Positions 52,841 to 61,741 of a DNA stretch of 64,000 bases are shown here, piece after piece. Within the stretch, counting starts at the first letter, position 1, and each line of letters begins with the position of its first letter. The notes below the pieces were generated by a model that saw nothing but the letters and a program-made list of their open reading frames with translations, ran no database searches and was not told where the DNA came from. The translations under genes were made by a program, and so were the position numbers. The stretch is from an uncultured Clostridia bacterium. Its GTDB lineage: Bacteria; Bacillota; Clostridia; Oscillospirales; Acutalibacteraceae. The stretch is from the NCBI GenBank assembly GCA_947585745.1, contig CANPXF010000007.1, positions 23,561 through 87,560 of the forward strand, written 5' to 3'.

Positions 52841-52869
52841 TTGACGAAAATCTCAAAATGGGGTAAAAT
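52841..52869 (+). promoter_or_regulatory. Promoter of the DUF815 ATPase operon
   Basis: TTGACG, a 17-nt spacer and TAAAAT, diverging from the 5S promoter. With the 5S gene this explains the gap 52490-52899. Confidence 0.75.
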
Positions 52870-52899
52870 TATATATTAGGTTATGATTGGAATGATTTT

Positions 52900-54126
52900 A
52901 TGAAAAGTACATATAAAGCATTACTGCTTTTAAACTCGCTTTCAATTTTCAGAAAAATTTTAAACAGAAGCGTTATTTCAGGCTACAAAAGGCTTTTGGA
53001 GAGTTTATCTAAGCCCTGCGAAGATTTTTTATTCGCTTACGGTGAATTTTACAACCTTTTATCAGATAGAAATATGACCGAAAATCTGTCATATTATATT
53101 ACGCAAACGGCGCTTTTTGACGAAAACAGCTTTACCCTTTCCGCGGCGGCAGGCAAAACTTCAGAGCTTGGCGAAAACGCGCTTAACGCGGTAAAACGCG
53201 ACTGCGAAACCATTTTAACGCTTTCAAATCTGTCCGTCGACGATATAATTAATGATTATAAATACAAATCCGAAATTGCTGAAATTGCGGACGCTTTACC
53301 GAGGTGGAATCGAGGCAGACCCGTAGAGGAATTTGCAAACGGAGTTGACCTTAAAATACTAAGCAATTTTTACCGCAAAAACGGTTGCGGGATGTTCGCG
53401 CGTTACAAGGCGTTTATATGGCGAGACGGCGATATTAAACCCGTGTGCCACCCCGATAGGATTGAAATAAAATCATTTATCGGATACGAAAGGCAGAGAA
53501 ATCAGGTAATTGAAAACACAAAGGCGTTTATAAACGGAAAAGCCTGCAACAACTGTCTGCTCTACGGCGATATGGGCACGGGAAAAAGCTCAACCGTTAA
53601 GGCTATAGGAAACGAATTTAGAAAAGACGGGCTGAGAATCGTGGAAATGCCCAAGGAAAGGCTTATGGATTTTCCGATTCTTGTCGATAAAATCGCGTCA
53701 CTGCCTATGAAGTTCATTATCTTTATAGATGATTTATCATTTCAAAGCCAGGATAAAAACTACACCTCGCTTAAAGCGGTGCTGGAGGGCGGTCTGGCCG
53801 CAAGGCCCGACAACGCGCTTATTTACGCGACCTCCAACCGCAGGCATCTGATAAAGGAAAGCTGGCAGGACAGAGATACCGACGACGTAAACCGCAGAGA
53901 TAATATGCAGGAAACCCTTTCCCTTTCAGACCGATTCGGTCTTTCGGTTTGCTTTAGCAATCCCGACAAAAACGAATATTTGGAAATTGTATTCGCTCTC
54001 GCTGAAAAATCGGGAGTTGAAATGGATAAAAACGAGCTTTCAATCTTAGCCGAACGCTTTGCGTTAGGACGCGGAGGACGTTCGCCGAGATGCGCAAAGC
54101 AGTTTATTGAATCGCTTAATTCATAA
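52900..54126 (+). CDS. DUF815-family AAA-type ATPase
   Basis: This 408-residue protein has an N-terminal helical half and a C-terminal ATPase core. Walker A is LLYGDMGTGKSSTVKAI, Walker B is KFIIFIDDLSF, and a sensor-like YATSNRRHL and C-terminal FALGRGGRSPRCAKQFI are present. These match DUF815 proteins, whose role is unknown. It is the first gene of a plus-strand cluster with the lipoprotein, DUF5662 and HD-domain genes. Confidence 0.88.
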   Translation: MKSTYKALLLLNSLSIFRKILNRSVISGYKRLLESLSKPCEDFLFAYGEFYNLLSDRNMTENLSYYITQTALFDENSFTLSAAAGKTSELGENALNAVKRDCETILTLSNLSVDDIINDYKYKSEIAEIADALPRWNRGRPVEEFANGVDLKILSNFYRKNGCGMFARYKAFIWRDGDIKPVCHPDRIEIKSFIGYERQRNQVIENTKAFINGKACNNCLLYGDMGTGKSSTVKAIGNEFRKDGLRIVEMPKERLMDFPILVDKIASLPMKFIIFIDDLSFQSQDKNYTSLKAVLEGGLAARPDNALIYATSNRRHLIKESWQDRDTDDVNRRDNMQETLSLSDRFGLSVCFSNPDKNEYLEIVFALAEKSGVEMDKNELSILAERFALGRGGRSPRCAKQFIESLNS

Positions 54127-54142
54127 CCTTGGGAGGTCAATT

Positions 54143-55033
54143 ATGCACAGAAAAATATTGACGATGGCTACAGCTTTACTTTTAATACTTACCGCTATTT
54201 TCTCCACTTCCTGTAGTGCCGAGAGTGAGTATCCGGTTACTATCGGAAATATTACGCTTAAATCCGAGCCGAAAAATATTGTTATACTTAACAAAAACCT
54301 TGCCGATATTATTTCCTGTATCGGATATGACGTTAAAATGGTCGGAAGAAGCGACGAGGTTAACCAGAAAGGAATGGGCGTTGTCCCGAGCGTGGGCTTA
54401 AACGCAAACGCCTCCCCCGCGTCAATCGACGAGCTTGACGCAAACGTAGTTTTTGCCGACAACAGCCTTGACAAATCTGTTACAGACGAGCTGAAGAAAA
54501 AGGGAATTACAGTTGTTATTTTGGAAAACGCAAACACACCGAAACAGGTTAAAAACATCTATAAACAGCTCGGCGCTCTGCTCGGCGGAAATATCACGGG
54601 AAAAGCCAAGGGCAAAGAGGCGTGTGAAATGCTGTTCGAGGAACTCAAAGACGTAAAAGCCGCTGTTCAGACGATGGACGTTGTAAAAACCGTATGCTAC
54701 CTTTACACGGAAAACGGCGTACTTAAAACATTTAATAAGGGAACTTGGGGCGCGAATATGCTCGATTTCACGGGCGGTATAAATGTTTTTGAAAATTCCG
54801 ACACAGACGTAGTCGTTCCCGAAAATCTTATGCTCTCAAATCCCGATTATATTTTCTGCGCCGACAGCGACGTTATAAAATATTTAAAGTCGAGCGAAAA
54901 GCTTAAAAAACTTTCCGCTTTAAGCAAAAACACATCAATAATTTCATATGATGAAATAAATATGCAGGGCGACACGGCGCTCGATGTACTTGAAAAAATG
55001 CTGAAGGTTATGCGACCGGAGGATTTCAGCTGA
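54143..55033 (+). CDS. Lipoprotein, ABC-type solute-binding protein of the BtuF/FhuD class
   Basis: This 296-residue exported lipoprotein has a signal peptide ending in FSTSC (lipid-modified Cys near residue 24). The binding-protein fold typical for vitamin B12 and siderophore receptors follows: KNIVILNKNLADIISCIGYDVKMVGRS-like strand-helix, SPASIDELDANVVF and GTWGANMLDFTGGINVF. The start is the ATG at 54143 behind GGGAGG. No permease or ATPase of an ABC transporter is nearby, so it is an orphan binding protein or shares a transporter elsewhere. Confidence 0.87.
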   Translation: MHRKILTMATALLLILTAIFSTSCSAESEYPVTIGNITLKSEPKNIVILNKNLADIISCIGYDVKMVGRSDEVNQKGMGVVPSVGLNANASPASIDELDANVVFADNSLDKSVTDELKKKGITVVILENANTPKQVKNIYKQLGALLGGNITGKAKGKEACEMLFEELKDVKAAVQTMDVVKTVCYLYTENGVLKTFNKGTWGANMLDFTGGINVFENSDTDVVVPENLMLSNPDYIFCADSDVIKYLKSSEKLKKLSALSKNTSIISYDEINMQGDTALDVLEKMLKVMRPEDFS

Positions 55034-55034
55034 T

Positions 55035-55583
55035 ATGGGACATCCTCTAAAACATTTTTTAACCATTACAAACCACCGTCACAAGGTGATGTTTAACTGC
55101 CTGCGCGCGGGGATACCTCTGCGCGGACTTTTACACGACCTATCAAAATACACGCCGACGGAATTTATCCCCGGAGCAAAATATTTTCAGGGAAGCCGTT
55201 CTCCGAACGAGGGCGAAAGGGAGGCATACGGTTACTCTAAAGCGTGGATTCATCATAAGGGCAGAAACCGCCACCATTTTGAATACTGGACTGACTACGA
55301 CCCCGTGACAAAGAAATTCAGCGGGGTTAAAATGCCCAAAAAATTCCTCATAGAAATGTTCTGCGACAGAGTTGCCGCAAGTAAAATCTACAATAAAGAC
55401 AAATACACAAACTCAAAGCCCCTCGAATATTTTTTAAAGGGCAAGGGACACCGCCAGATTATGCACCCCGAAACCTCAGAGGAGATTGAATTTCTTCTTC
55501 GTATGCTTGAGGAAAAAGGCGAAAAAGAAACTTTTAAATATATAAGAAAAATAAGGAGAAACTCCAATGTCAAAGGTAAATGA
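55035..55583 (+). CDS. DUF5662-family protein
   Basis: This 182-residue cytoplasmic protein starts 1 nt after the lipoprotein stop. It has conserved His/Asp positions (TNHRHKVMFNC, GLLHDLSKYTPTEF, WIHHKGRNRHHFEYW) that look like an HD-type metal site. This is the DUF5662 pattern; no function is known. It overlaps the next gene by 17 nt. Confidence 0.83.
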   Translation: MGHPLKHFLTITNHRHKVMFNCLRAGIPLRGLLHDLSKYTPTEFIPGAKYFQGSRSPNEGEREAYGYSKAWIHHKGRNRHHFEYWTDYDPVTKKFSGVKMPKKFLIEMFCDRVAASKIYNKDKYTNSKPLEYFLKGKGHRQIMHPETSEEIEFLLRMLEEKGEKETFKYIRKIRRNSNVKGK

Positions 55584-56058
55584 TACAATTAACGCTATGA
55601 CTGAATATTTCCGCGGAGATGTAAAGCGTATTCAGCATTTTATGAAGGTTTATACCGTCGCTAAAACAATCGGGTTAAATGAAAATCTTCCCGATGATGT
55701 CCAGTTTCTGCTCGAAATTGCCGCGATTACTCACGATATAGGTATTAAGGTCAGCGAAGAAAAGTACGGCTCGGCAAGCGGAGAGCTTCAGGAACAGGAG
55801 GGACCTGCGGAGGCGGAAAAACTGCTTGACAGGCTCGGCTTTGACGAGGAGTTTATTGACAAGGTTTGTTACCTGATTGCCAATCACCACACCTACAAGG
55901 GTATAGACAACGCGCCCTACAGAATTTTGGTAGAGGCGGATTTTCTTGTTAATATTTATGAGGACCATATAAGTATGGAACTTGCGAAAAATGTTAAAGA
56001 TAAAATTTTCCGTACGGAATCGGGAATTAAAATGTTTGAGCAAATGTACGGAATGTAA
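55567..56058 (+). CDS. HD-domain phosphohydrolase-like protein
   Basis: This 163-residue protein has an HD metal-dependent phosphohydrolase domain: RIQHFMKVYTVAK, AAITHDIGIKVSEEK (the HD pair), LIANHHTYKG and LVEADFLVN. The substrate is unknown; nucleotides or cyclic nucleotides are usual for the superfamily. It is the last gene of the cluster. Confidence 0.86.
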   Translation: MSKVNDTINAMTEYFRGDVKRIQHFMKVYTVAKTIGLNENLPDDVQFLLEIAAITHDIGIKVSEEKYGSASGELQEQEGPAEAEKLLDRLGFDEEFIDKVCYLIANHHTYKGIDNAPYRILVEADFLVNIYEDHISMELAKNVKDKIFRTESGIKMFEQMYGM

Positions 56059-56082
56059 ATTAAACTTATTTAACAGTAAAAT

Positions 56083-56106
56083 CGGGCGGAAAACCGCCCG
56101 TTTTTT
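56083..56106 (+). terminator. Terminator of the DUF815-HD cluster
   Basis: CGGGCGG-AAAA-CCGCCCG is followed by TTTTTT. Confidence 0.93.
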
Positions 56107-56126
56107 ATATTAAAAGCACAACATAC

Positions 56127-56156
56127 AAAACGGGCAACGCAAATAAGCGTTGCCCG
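56127..56156 (-). terminator. Terminator of serC-serA
   Basis: CGGGCAACGC-TTATTT-GCGTTGCCCG is followed by TTTTGT on the minus strand. Confidence 0.9.
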
Positions 56157-56178
56157 AAATTTAATGATTTTCAGATAA

Positions 56179-57321
56179 TCACTTAATAACTCTTACCTTA
56201 ATTACCTGCGAAAGAGCCTCAAGCTTTGAAACAGAGCTGTCATCGTCAGCGTCAACAATAGCATAGCCGTAAACTCCGCGGGTCTTAGCCTCGATAGCCT
56301 TAATACCCTCGACAGCGGAAGTTATACTCTTGACCGCGTCGTCGTCGCCCTTAAAGAGTACACAGTAACGAACCGAACCCGATTTAGCCATTGTGACATT
56401 AGGATAGTTGACAGAATTTACGATATTGCCGTTTTCAAGGTATTCCTTAACCTGGTCAGCCGCCATAACAGCGCAGTTATCCTCGCTTTCGGGAGTAGAC
56501 GCGCCGAGGTGAGGCATACAGATTACATTTTCCTCCGCAAGCACGTCATCGGTTGAGAAATCGGTAACATACTTAGAAACCTTACCGCTCTTAACAGCGT
56601 CTAAAACAGCCTTTGAGTTTACAAGACCGTCACGGCTGTAGTTAAGAATACGAACGCCGTCTTTCATCTTAGCGATTGCGTCCGCGTCAATTAAATCCTT
56701 TGTATCGGGGGTAAGCGGAACGTGAACCGAAATATAATCGCTCTCGGTAATTACATCGTCAAAATTAGGATAAACCTTGATTGACGGGTCAAGCTTTAAA
56801 GCGTTGTTAACAGAAAGGAACGGGTCGTATCCGATAACTTTCATTCCGAGAGCTGTCGCCGCATTCGCAACAAGAATACCAATTGCGCCGAGTCCTATAA
56901 TGCCGAGAGTTTTTCCCAAAATCTCGGGACCAACGAACTGGCCCTTGCCTTTTTCAGCCATTTTTCCGACAGCGTCGCCGTTGCCTTTAAGTGTTTTTGC
57001 CCACTCGATTCCCTCTACAACCTTACGGGAGCTTAAAAGCAATCCGGCAATAACAAGCTCTTTAACAGCGTTAGCGTTAGCGCCGGGTGTATTGAAAACC
57101 ACAATACCTTTATCGGCGCACACGTCCTTGGGAATATTGTTAGTGCCCGCGCCGCAACGAGCGATAGCCAAAAGGCTCTCGGACATTTCCATATCGTGCA
57201 TAGACGCGCTTCTGACGAGTACAGCGGTAGGATTTTCAACAGCGTCACCTACATTATAGTTATCGCCGAGACGGCTTGTTCCGTTAGGTGAAATTTTATT
57301 AAGTGTAAGAACATTATACAT
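56179..57321 (-). CDS. serA: D-3-phosphoglycerate dehydrogenase
   Basis: SerA oxidises 3-phosphoglycerate, the first step of serine synthesis. The 380-residue protein has a NAD-binding Rossmann domain (GKTLGIIGLGAIGILVANAA) and the catalytic-region blocks PLTPDTKDLID, NYSRDGLVNSKAVLDA (usual NxARG) and CMPHLGASTPESEDN. A short C-terminal region (about 310-380) looks ACT-like. It follows serC by 14 nt. Confidence 0.93.
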   Translation of the reverse strand: MYNVLTLNKISPNGTSRLGDNYNVGDAVENPTAVLVRSASMHDMEMSESLLAIARCGAGTNNIPKDVCADKGIVVFNTPGANANAVKELVIAGLLLSSRKVVEGIEWAKTLKGNGDAVGKMAEKGKGQFVGPEILGKTLGIIGLGAIGILVANAATALGMKVIGYDPFLSVNNALKLDPSIKVYPNFDDVITESDYISVHVPLTPDTKDLIDADAIAKMKDGVRILNYSRDGLVNSKAVLDAVKSGKVSKYVTDFSTDDVLAEENVICMPHLGASTPESEDNCAVMAADQVKEYLENGNIVNSVNYPNVTMAKSGSVRYCVLFKGDDDAVKSITSAVEGIKAIEAKTRGVYGYAIVDADDDSSVSKLEALSQVIKVRVIK

Positions 57322-57335
57322 AGTTATGTACCTCT

Positions 57336-58418
57336 TTATGAATTTTCTTCTTCAAATTTCTTCATAAACTCAACGAGCTTTTCAACGCCTTCAATCGGCA
57401 TAGCGTTGTAAATTGACGCTCTCATACCGCCGACTGTACGGTGTCCTTTAAGGTTAACAAATCCTGCCTCCGTAGCCGCCTTAACAAACTTAGCGTCGAG
57501 GTCAGCGTCGCCCGTTACAAACGGCACGTTCATAAGAGAGCGGTCCTTTTTAACAACCGTACCCTTGAACATTTTGCTTTGGTCAAGGTAATCGTAAAGA
57601 ATAGAGGCTTTCTTCTCATTAAACTTCTTCATCTCTTCAAGTCCGCCCATATTCTTAACCCATTTAAAGATTTTACCGCAGATATAAATATCATAGCAGG
57701 GAGGAGTATTGTAAAGAGAACCTGCGTCTGCCTGAGTTTTATACTTCATCATAGTGGGTGTCCCCGGAAGAACATCGTCAGATATAAGGTCCTCGCGGAT
57801 AATTACAACCTGCAGACCTGCAGGACCCGCGTTCTTCTGAACGCCCGCGTATATTACTCCGTACTTTTCAACATCAACAGGCTCCGACAGGAAACAGGAG
57901 CTTACATCGGCAACAAGGGGCTTGCCCTTTGTATTGGGAAGCTCGTGGAACTTCGTACCGTAAATAGTATTGTTCTCGCAGATATAAACATAGTCGGCGT
58001 CCTCGCTTATCGGGAGGTCGGAACAATCGGGAATATAGGAGAATGTCTTATCCTCTGATGTAGCGATTTTATTAGCCTGACCGTAAATTTTAGCTTCATT
58101 GAAAGCCTTTTTTGCCCACTGGCCCGTTACTATATAATCAGCAACCTTATTTTTCATAAGGTTCATCGGAATAGCCGCAAACTGTAAGCTCGCGCCGCCC
58201 TGAACGAATAAAACCTTATAATTGTCAGGAATATTCATAAGCTCGCGGAGGTCCTTTTCAGCCTCCTTGATAATATCATCGAACCATTTTGAACGGTGGC
58301 TCATTTCCATAACGGACATACCGCTGCCCTTGTAATCAAGCATTTCATCAGCGGCTTCCTTCAGAACAGACTCCGGAATTACTGCCGGACCCGCGGAAAA
58401 GTTATAAACTCTTGCCAT
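57336..58418 (-). CDS. serC: Phosphoserine aminotransferase
   Basis: SerC transaminates 3-phosphohydroxypyruvate to phosphoserine. The 360-residue protein opens NFSAGPAVIPESVL and shows FVQGGASLQFAAIP. The PLP lysine is in VIYAGVQKNAGPAG (near residue 196), with C-terminal GHRTVGGMRASIYNAMP. AAAGGAG precedes the ATG. The operon is serC-serA; serB is not in the window. Confidence 0.96.
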   Translation of the reverse strand: MARVYNFSAGPAVIPESVLKEAADEMLDYKGSGMSVMEMSHRSKWFDDIIKEAEKDLRELMNIPDNYKVLFVQGGASLQFAAIPMNLMKNKVADYIVTGQWAKKAFNEAKIYGQANKIATSEDKTFSYIPDCSDLPISEDADYVYICENNTIYGTKFHELPNTKGKPLVADVSSCFLSEPVDVEKYGVIYAGVQKNAGPAGLQVVIIREDLISDDVLPGTPTMMKYKTQADAGSLYNTPPCYDIYICGKIFKWVKNMGGLEEMKKFNEKKASILYDYLDQSKMFKGTVVKKDRSLMNVPFVTGDADLDAKFVKAATEAGFVNLKGHRTVGGMRASIYNAMPIEGVEKLVEFMKKFEEENS

Positions 58419-58470
58419 TTTTAATTACTCCTTTTAAAATTATTTTAAATTTGCATAACATATATGTAAA

Positions 58471-58499
58471 ATTATACCTTAACAAAATAATATTGTCAA
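58471..58499 (-). promoter_or_regulatory. sigma-A promoter of serC-serA
   Basis: TTGACA, a 17-nt spacer and TATAAT, both hexamers perfect. The leader is about 45 nt with no obvious regulatory structure. Confidence 0.88.
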
Positions 58500-58526
58500 T
58501 ATTTTAACGAAGAAACTCCGCTCATT

Positions 58527-59459
58527 TTACAGTTTCATTTCTCCAACCGCGTTTCTTATATCGTCGCGCATACGAACCGCTTCTTCCCTTGCTTCTTTCG
58601 CGAAGTCCTTTTCAACCGCTCCGTCCTTTTTTGTCCACGCGCACATAATACCTCTGCTCGAGTTGATTACCGCTCCGATTCCGTTTTTATCAAACGCAAA
58701 TTTAACGTCATCAGCTCCGCCCCCCTGCGCTCCGTAACCCGGAACGAGGAAAAATGTATGCTCAAGCTTGGAGCGAAGTTCTCTGAGCATTTCGGGATAT
58801 GTTGCACCGACAACCGCGCCGACACCGCTGTAGCCGTATTTTCCCTTTACAGCCTCTCCCCAGCTTTCGCACATCTCGCCCATATTTTCGTAAACGGTTT
58901 TACCGTCAATTTTTTTATCCTGAAGCTCTCCCGAGCTCGGGTTTGAGGTTTTTACAAGCACAAAGATACCCTTATCTCTTTCACCGCATACCTTTAAAAG
59001 CGGATTAATTCCGTCAGAGCCGAGATAGCCGTTGACAGTAAGCGCGTCCGCAGAGAATGCCTCGATTTCCTCGCCGTCCACGTCGGTTGCCCCGAGATGA
59101 GCCGTTGCGTACGCCTGCATTGTTGTTCCTATATCATTACGTTTTGCGTCTGTAATGACATACATACCCTTATCCTTTGCGTACTTTATAGTTTCACAAA
59201 GCGCCTTTACCCCCTGCCAGCCGTACATCTCGTAATATGCCGCCTGCGGTTTTACAGCGGGGACAATATCATAAAGCTCGTCAATAAGCGCCTTATTAAA
59301 CATTAAAAGCGAATTTGCCGCGCCTTCGAGGTTTCTGCCGTACTTTTCAAAACATTCCCTTTTTATAAATTCGGGAACATAGTCAAGCTTCGGGTCAAGT
59401 CCCGCAACGGTCGGGTTCTGCATTTGCACAATTTTCTCTATTAATCTGTCAAGCGCCAT
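58527..59459 (-). CDS. pyrF: Orotidine 5'-phosphate decarboxylase (long, type 2)
   Basis: PyrF makes UMP from OMP. The 310-residue protein is of the longer class: AGLDPKLDYVPEF at the N-terminus, catalytic ITDAKRNDIGTTMQAYA near residues 96-112, then TVNGYLGSDGINPLL and PGYGAQGGGADDV. It is the last gene of the pyr block, 11 nt after the aldolase-like gene. Confidence 0.94.
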   Translation of the reverse strand: MALDRLIEKIVQMQNPTVAGLDPKLDYVPEFIKRECFEKYGRNLEGAANSLLMFNKALIDELYDIVPAVKPQAAYYEMYGWQGVKALCETIKYAKDKGMYVITDAKRNDIGTTMQAYATAHLGATDVDGEEIEAFSADALTVNGYLGSDGINPLLKVCGERDKGIFVLVKTSNPSSGELQDKKIDGKTVYENMGEMCESWGEAVKGKYGYSGVGAVVGATYPEMLRELRSKLEHTFFLVPGYGAQGGGADDVKFAFDKNGIGAVINSSRGIMCAWTKKDGAVEKDFAKEAREEAVRMRDDIRNAVGEMKL

Positions 59460-59470
59460 ATTGTCCTCCC

Positions 59471-60442
59471 TTAGTCTAAATCAAGAAGCTCCAGTCTGAA
59501 GTTTTTATAATCCTTGCGGTGCGCCTTTTGGAACGCGATAGCCGTACGGGGGTGGCTGTTTCTCTGTCCTGTAATAATATAGGGAATATCAAATCCCCAC
59601 TGAACGCCCTGCTCCTTCAAGGCTATCATATGCTTTTCAATATGGTCGAGTATCGGCTCGGTTCTGTATTTCGGATTTTTAAGGAATCCGATAAGAAGCT
59701 CGCTTCGGCAGTTTCCCGCGCCTCTGCCCATTCCCATAACGGTTGAATCGAGGTAGCTTACGCCCTCCTGCAGAGCGTCAATCGTATTCGCAAACGCAAG
59801 GCTCTGATTATCGTGGGCGTGAATACCCACATTTTTGTTGTATTTATCGGCATATTCCAAATACATCTGCGATGTACGGCGGATTTGCTCGGGATAATAA
59901 GCGCCGTAGCTGTCCACGATGTAAAACGTATCGACAGGAGTTTTTCCGAAAATTTCAAGCGCCTCGTGAATATCCTCCGTCTTTTCCTTTGAAATAGCCA
60001 TAATGTTGATTGATGTTTCATAGCCGAGCTTGTGAAACTGTTCAATCATATCGCAAGCAACGGGAATCGTATTTACATAAGTAGCGACGCGTATTAAATC
60101 AACGGGGCTCTCGTTTTTAGGACGAATATCGTTTTTGTAGTCGCACCGCCCTACGTCAGCCATAATTGAAATTTTCATCGGGGAATTGTTTTCGCCCACA
60201 ACCGCGCGTATATCCTCGTCGTTGCAAAATTTCCATTTTCCGAATTTTTCGGGGTCAAACATTTCTTTTGACGCTCTGTAACCAAACTCCATATAGTCGA
60301 CGCCCGCCTTAATGTTGGCGTGATACAAGTCCTTTACAAACTCATCCGTAAAGAAAAAGTCGTTACAAAGTCCTCCGTCGCGCAACGTCGCGTCAACAAC
60401 CCGTACGTCGCTTCGCACGGACAGTAAATTACCTTTTGACAT
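59471..60442 (-). CDS. HMG-CoA lyase-like aldolase family protein in the pyr operon
   Basis: This 323-residue DRE-TIM barrel protein opens VRVVDATLRDGGLCNDFFF (RDGG catalytic motif). It has the metal-binding GIHAHDNQSLAF near residue 205, and STVMGMGRGAGNCRSELLIG. This resembles 4-hydroxy-2-oxovalerate aldolases, but no partner dehydrogenase or meta-cleavage genes are present. It lies tightly between pyrC and pyrF, so it is co-transcribed with pyrimidine genes for an unknown reason. Exact reaction unknown. Confidence 0.85.
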   Translation of the reverse strand: MSKGNLLSVRSDVRVVDATLRDGGLCNDFFFTDEFVKDLYHANIKAGVDYMEFGYRASKEMFDPEKFGKWKFCNDEDIRAVVGENNSPMKISIMADVGRCDYKNDIRPKNESPVDLIRVATYVNTIPVACDMIEQFHKLGYETSINIMAISKEKTEDIHEALEIFGKTPVDTFYIVDSYGAYYPEQIRRTSQMYLEYADKYNKNVGIHAHDNQSLAFANTIDALQEGVSYLDSTVMGMGRGAGNCRSELLIGFLKNPKYRTEPILDHIEKHMIALKEQGVQWGFDIPYIITGQRNSHPRTAIAFQKAHRKDYKNFRLELLDLD

Positions 60443-60469
60443 AATGATTATCTCCTAAATTACCAATTT

Positions 60470-61732
60470 TCAGTCCTTATAGACTATTTTTCCGTTAAGC
60501 AAAGTATACTTAACCTTTCCGAAAAGCTCCCTGTTTTTAAACGGACAGTTTTTGCTTTTTCCGTGAAGCTTTTCAACGTCCGCTGTATAGCTTTCGTTTA
60601 TATCAAAAATCACAATATCCGCGTCGGCGCCAACCTTTAATGTGCCTGCGTGGATATTCAGAATTTTTGCCGGATTGGTACTCATTTTTTTAATAAGCTC
60701 GTTTATGCTCAAATATCCCGTTTTCACAAGATTTGTTATACCGGCGGAAAGTGAGGTTTCCATTCCGATTGAGCCGTTTAACGCTTTTTCAAAATCAGCC
60801 TTTTCCTCCACGGCGTGCGGAGCGTGGTCTGTTGCGATAGCGTCAATCGTGCCGTCCGAAAGACCCTCGATAACCGCTTTTCTGTCCTGCTCCGTCCTAA
60901 GAGGCGGATTCATTCTGAAATCCGCGTCACGGCTTAAAAGCTCCTTTTCGGTAAACGAAAAATAGTGGGGAGCGGTTTCGCAGGTAACCGAAACGCCTCT
61001 CGATTTTGCGTCGCGAATCATAGCAACGGAATTTTTTGTGCTGACGTGGCAGATGTGGACAGGTACCTCAAACGCGTCGGCATACGCAATTTCTCTCTGC
61101 GCTCCGCAATCCTCGGCAGAGGCGGGAATACCCTTAACATTAAGCTTTTTTGAAACCTCTCCTTCGTTAATTATTCCGCCGTTTGCTATCGAAAGGTTCT
61201 CGCAGTGCGCGGTGATTTTCATACCGAGCTCTGGAGCCTTCTTCATAGCGTTAATCAGCATTTTGGTATTTTCAACAGGTCTGCCGTCGTCCGAAAGAGC
61301 GACGGCTCCCGCATTTTTAACTTCTTCTAAATCGGTAGCCTCTTTACTCATAAGACCCTTTGTAATGCTCGCCGCAACGTATACCTTAGCGTCAGCGTTT
61401 TTAGCCTTATCGAGAATATAGCTTACCGTTTCCGCGTTATCTACAGTCGGATTCGTATTAGGCATACAAAGCAAACTCGTAACTCCGCCCGCGGCGGCGG
61501 CTCTACAGCCAGAAATAATATCCTCCTTGTAAACCTGACCGGGGTCGCGAAGATGAACGTGCATATCGACAAGTCCGGGAGCTACTATAAGACCGCTTGC
61601 GTCAATCACCTCGTCCGCCGTATCAAAGATGCCTATCTCAGCAATTTTTCCGTCCTCAATATATATGTCGGAAACTTTATCCAAATTCTGCGACGGGTCA
61701 ATTACCCTCGCGTTTTTTATAAGTAAGCTCAA
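60470..61732 (-). CDS. pyrC: Dihydroorotase
   Basis: Dihydroorotase closes carbamoyl-aspartate to dihydroorotate. The 420-residue protein is of the long type: metal-binding DMHVHLRDPGQVYKED near residues 55-70, ALSDDGRPVENTKM, TAHCENLS, HICHVSTKNS, and catalytic ATDHAPHAVEEK near 303. The start is TTG at 61732 behind AAGGTGAT. It follows the large membrane protein by 9 nt and precedes the aldolase-like gene and pyrF; pyrB, pyrD and pyrE are not here. Confidence 0.95.
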   Translation of the reverse strand: MSLLIKNARVIDPSQNLDKVSDIYIEDGKIAEIGIFDTADEVIDASGLIVAPGLVDMHVHLRDPGQVYKEDIISGCRAAAAGGVTSLLCMPNTNPTVDNAETVSYILDKAKNADAKVYVAASITKGLMSKEATDLEEVKNAGAVALSDDGRPVENTKMLINAMKKAPELGMKITAHCENLSIANGGIINEGEVSKKLNVKGIPASAEDCGAQREIAYADAFEVPVHICHVSTKNSVAMIRDAKSRGVSVTCETAPHYFSFTEKELLSRDADFRMNPPLRTEQDRKAVIEGLSDGTIDAIATDHAPHAVEEKADFEKALNGSIGMETSLSAGITNLVKTGYLSINELIKKMSTNPAKILNIHAGTLKVGADADIVIFDINESYTADVEKLHGKSKNCPFKNRELFGKVKYTLLNGKIVYKD

Positions 61733-61741
61733 AAAATCACC

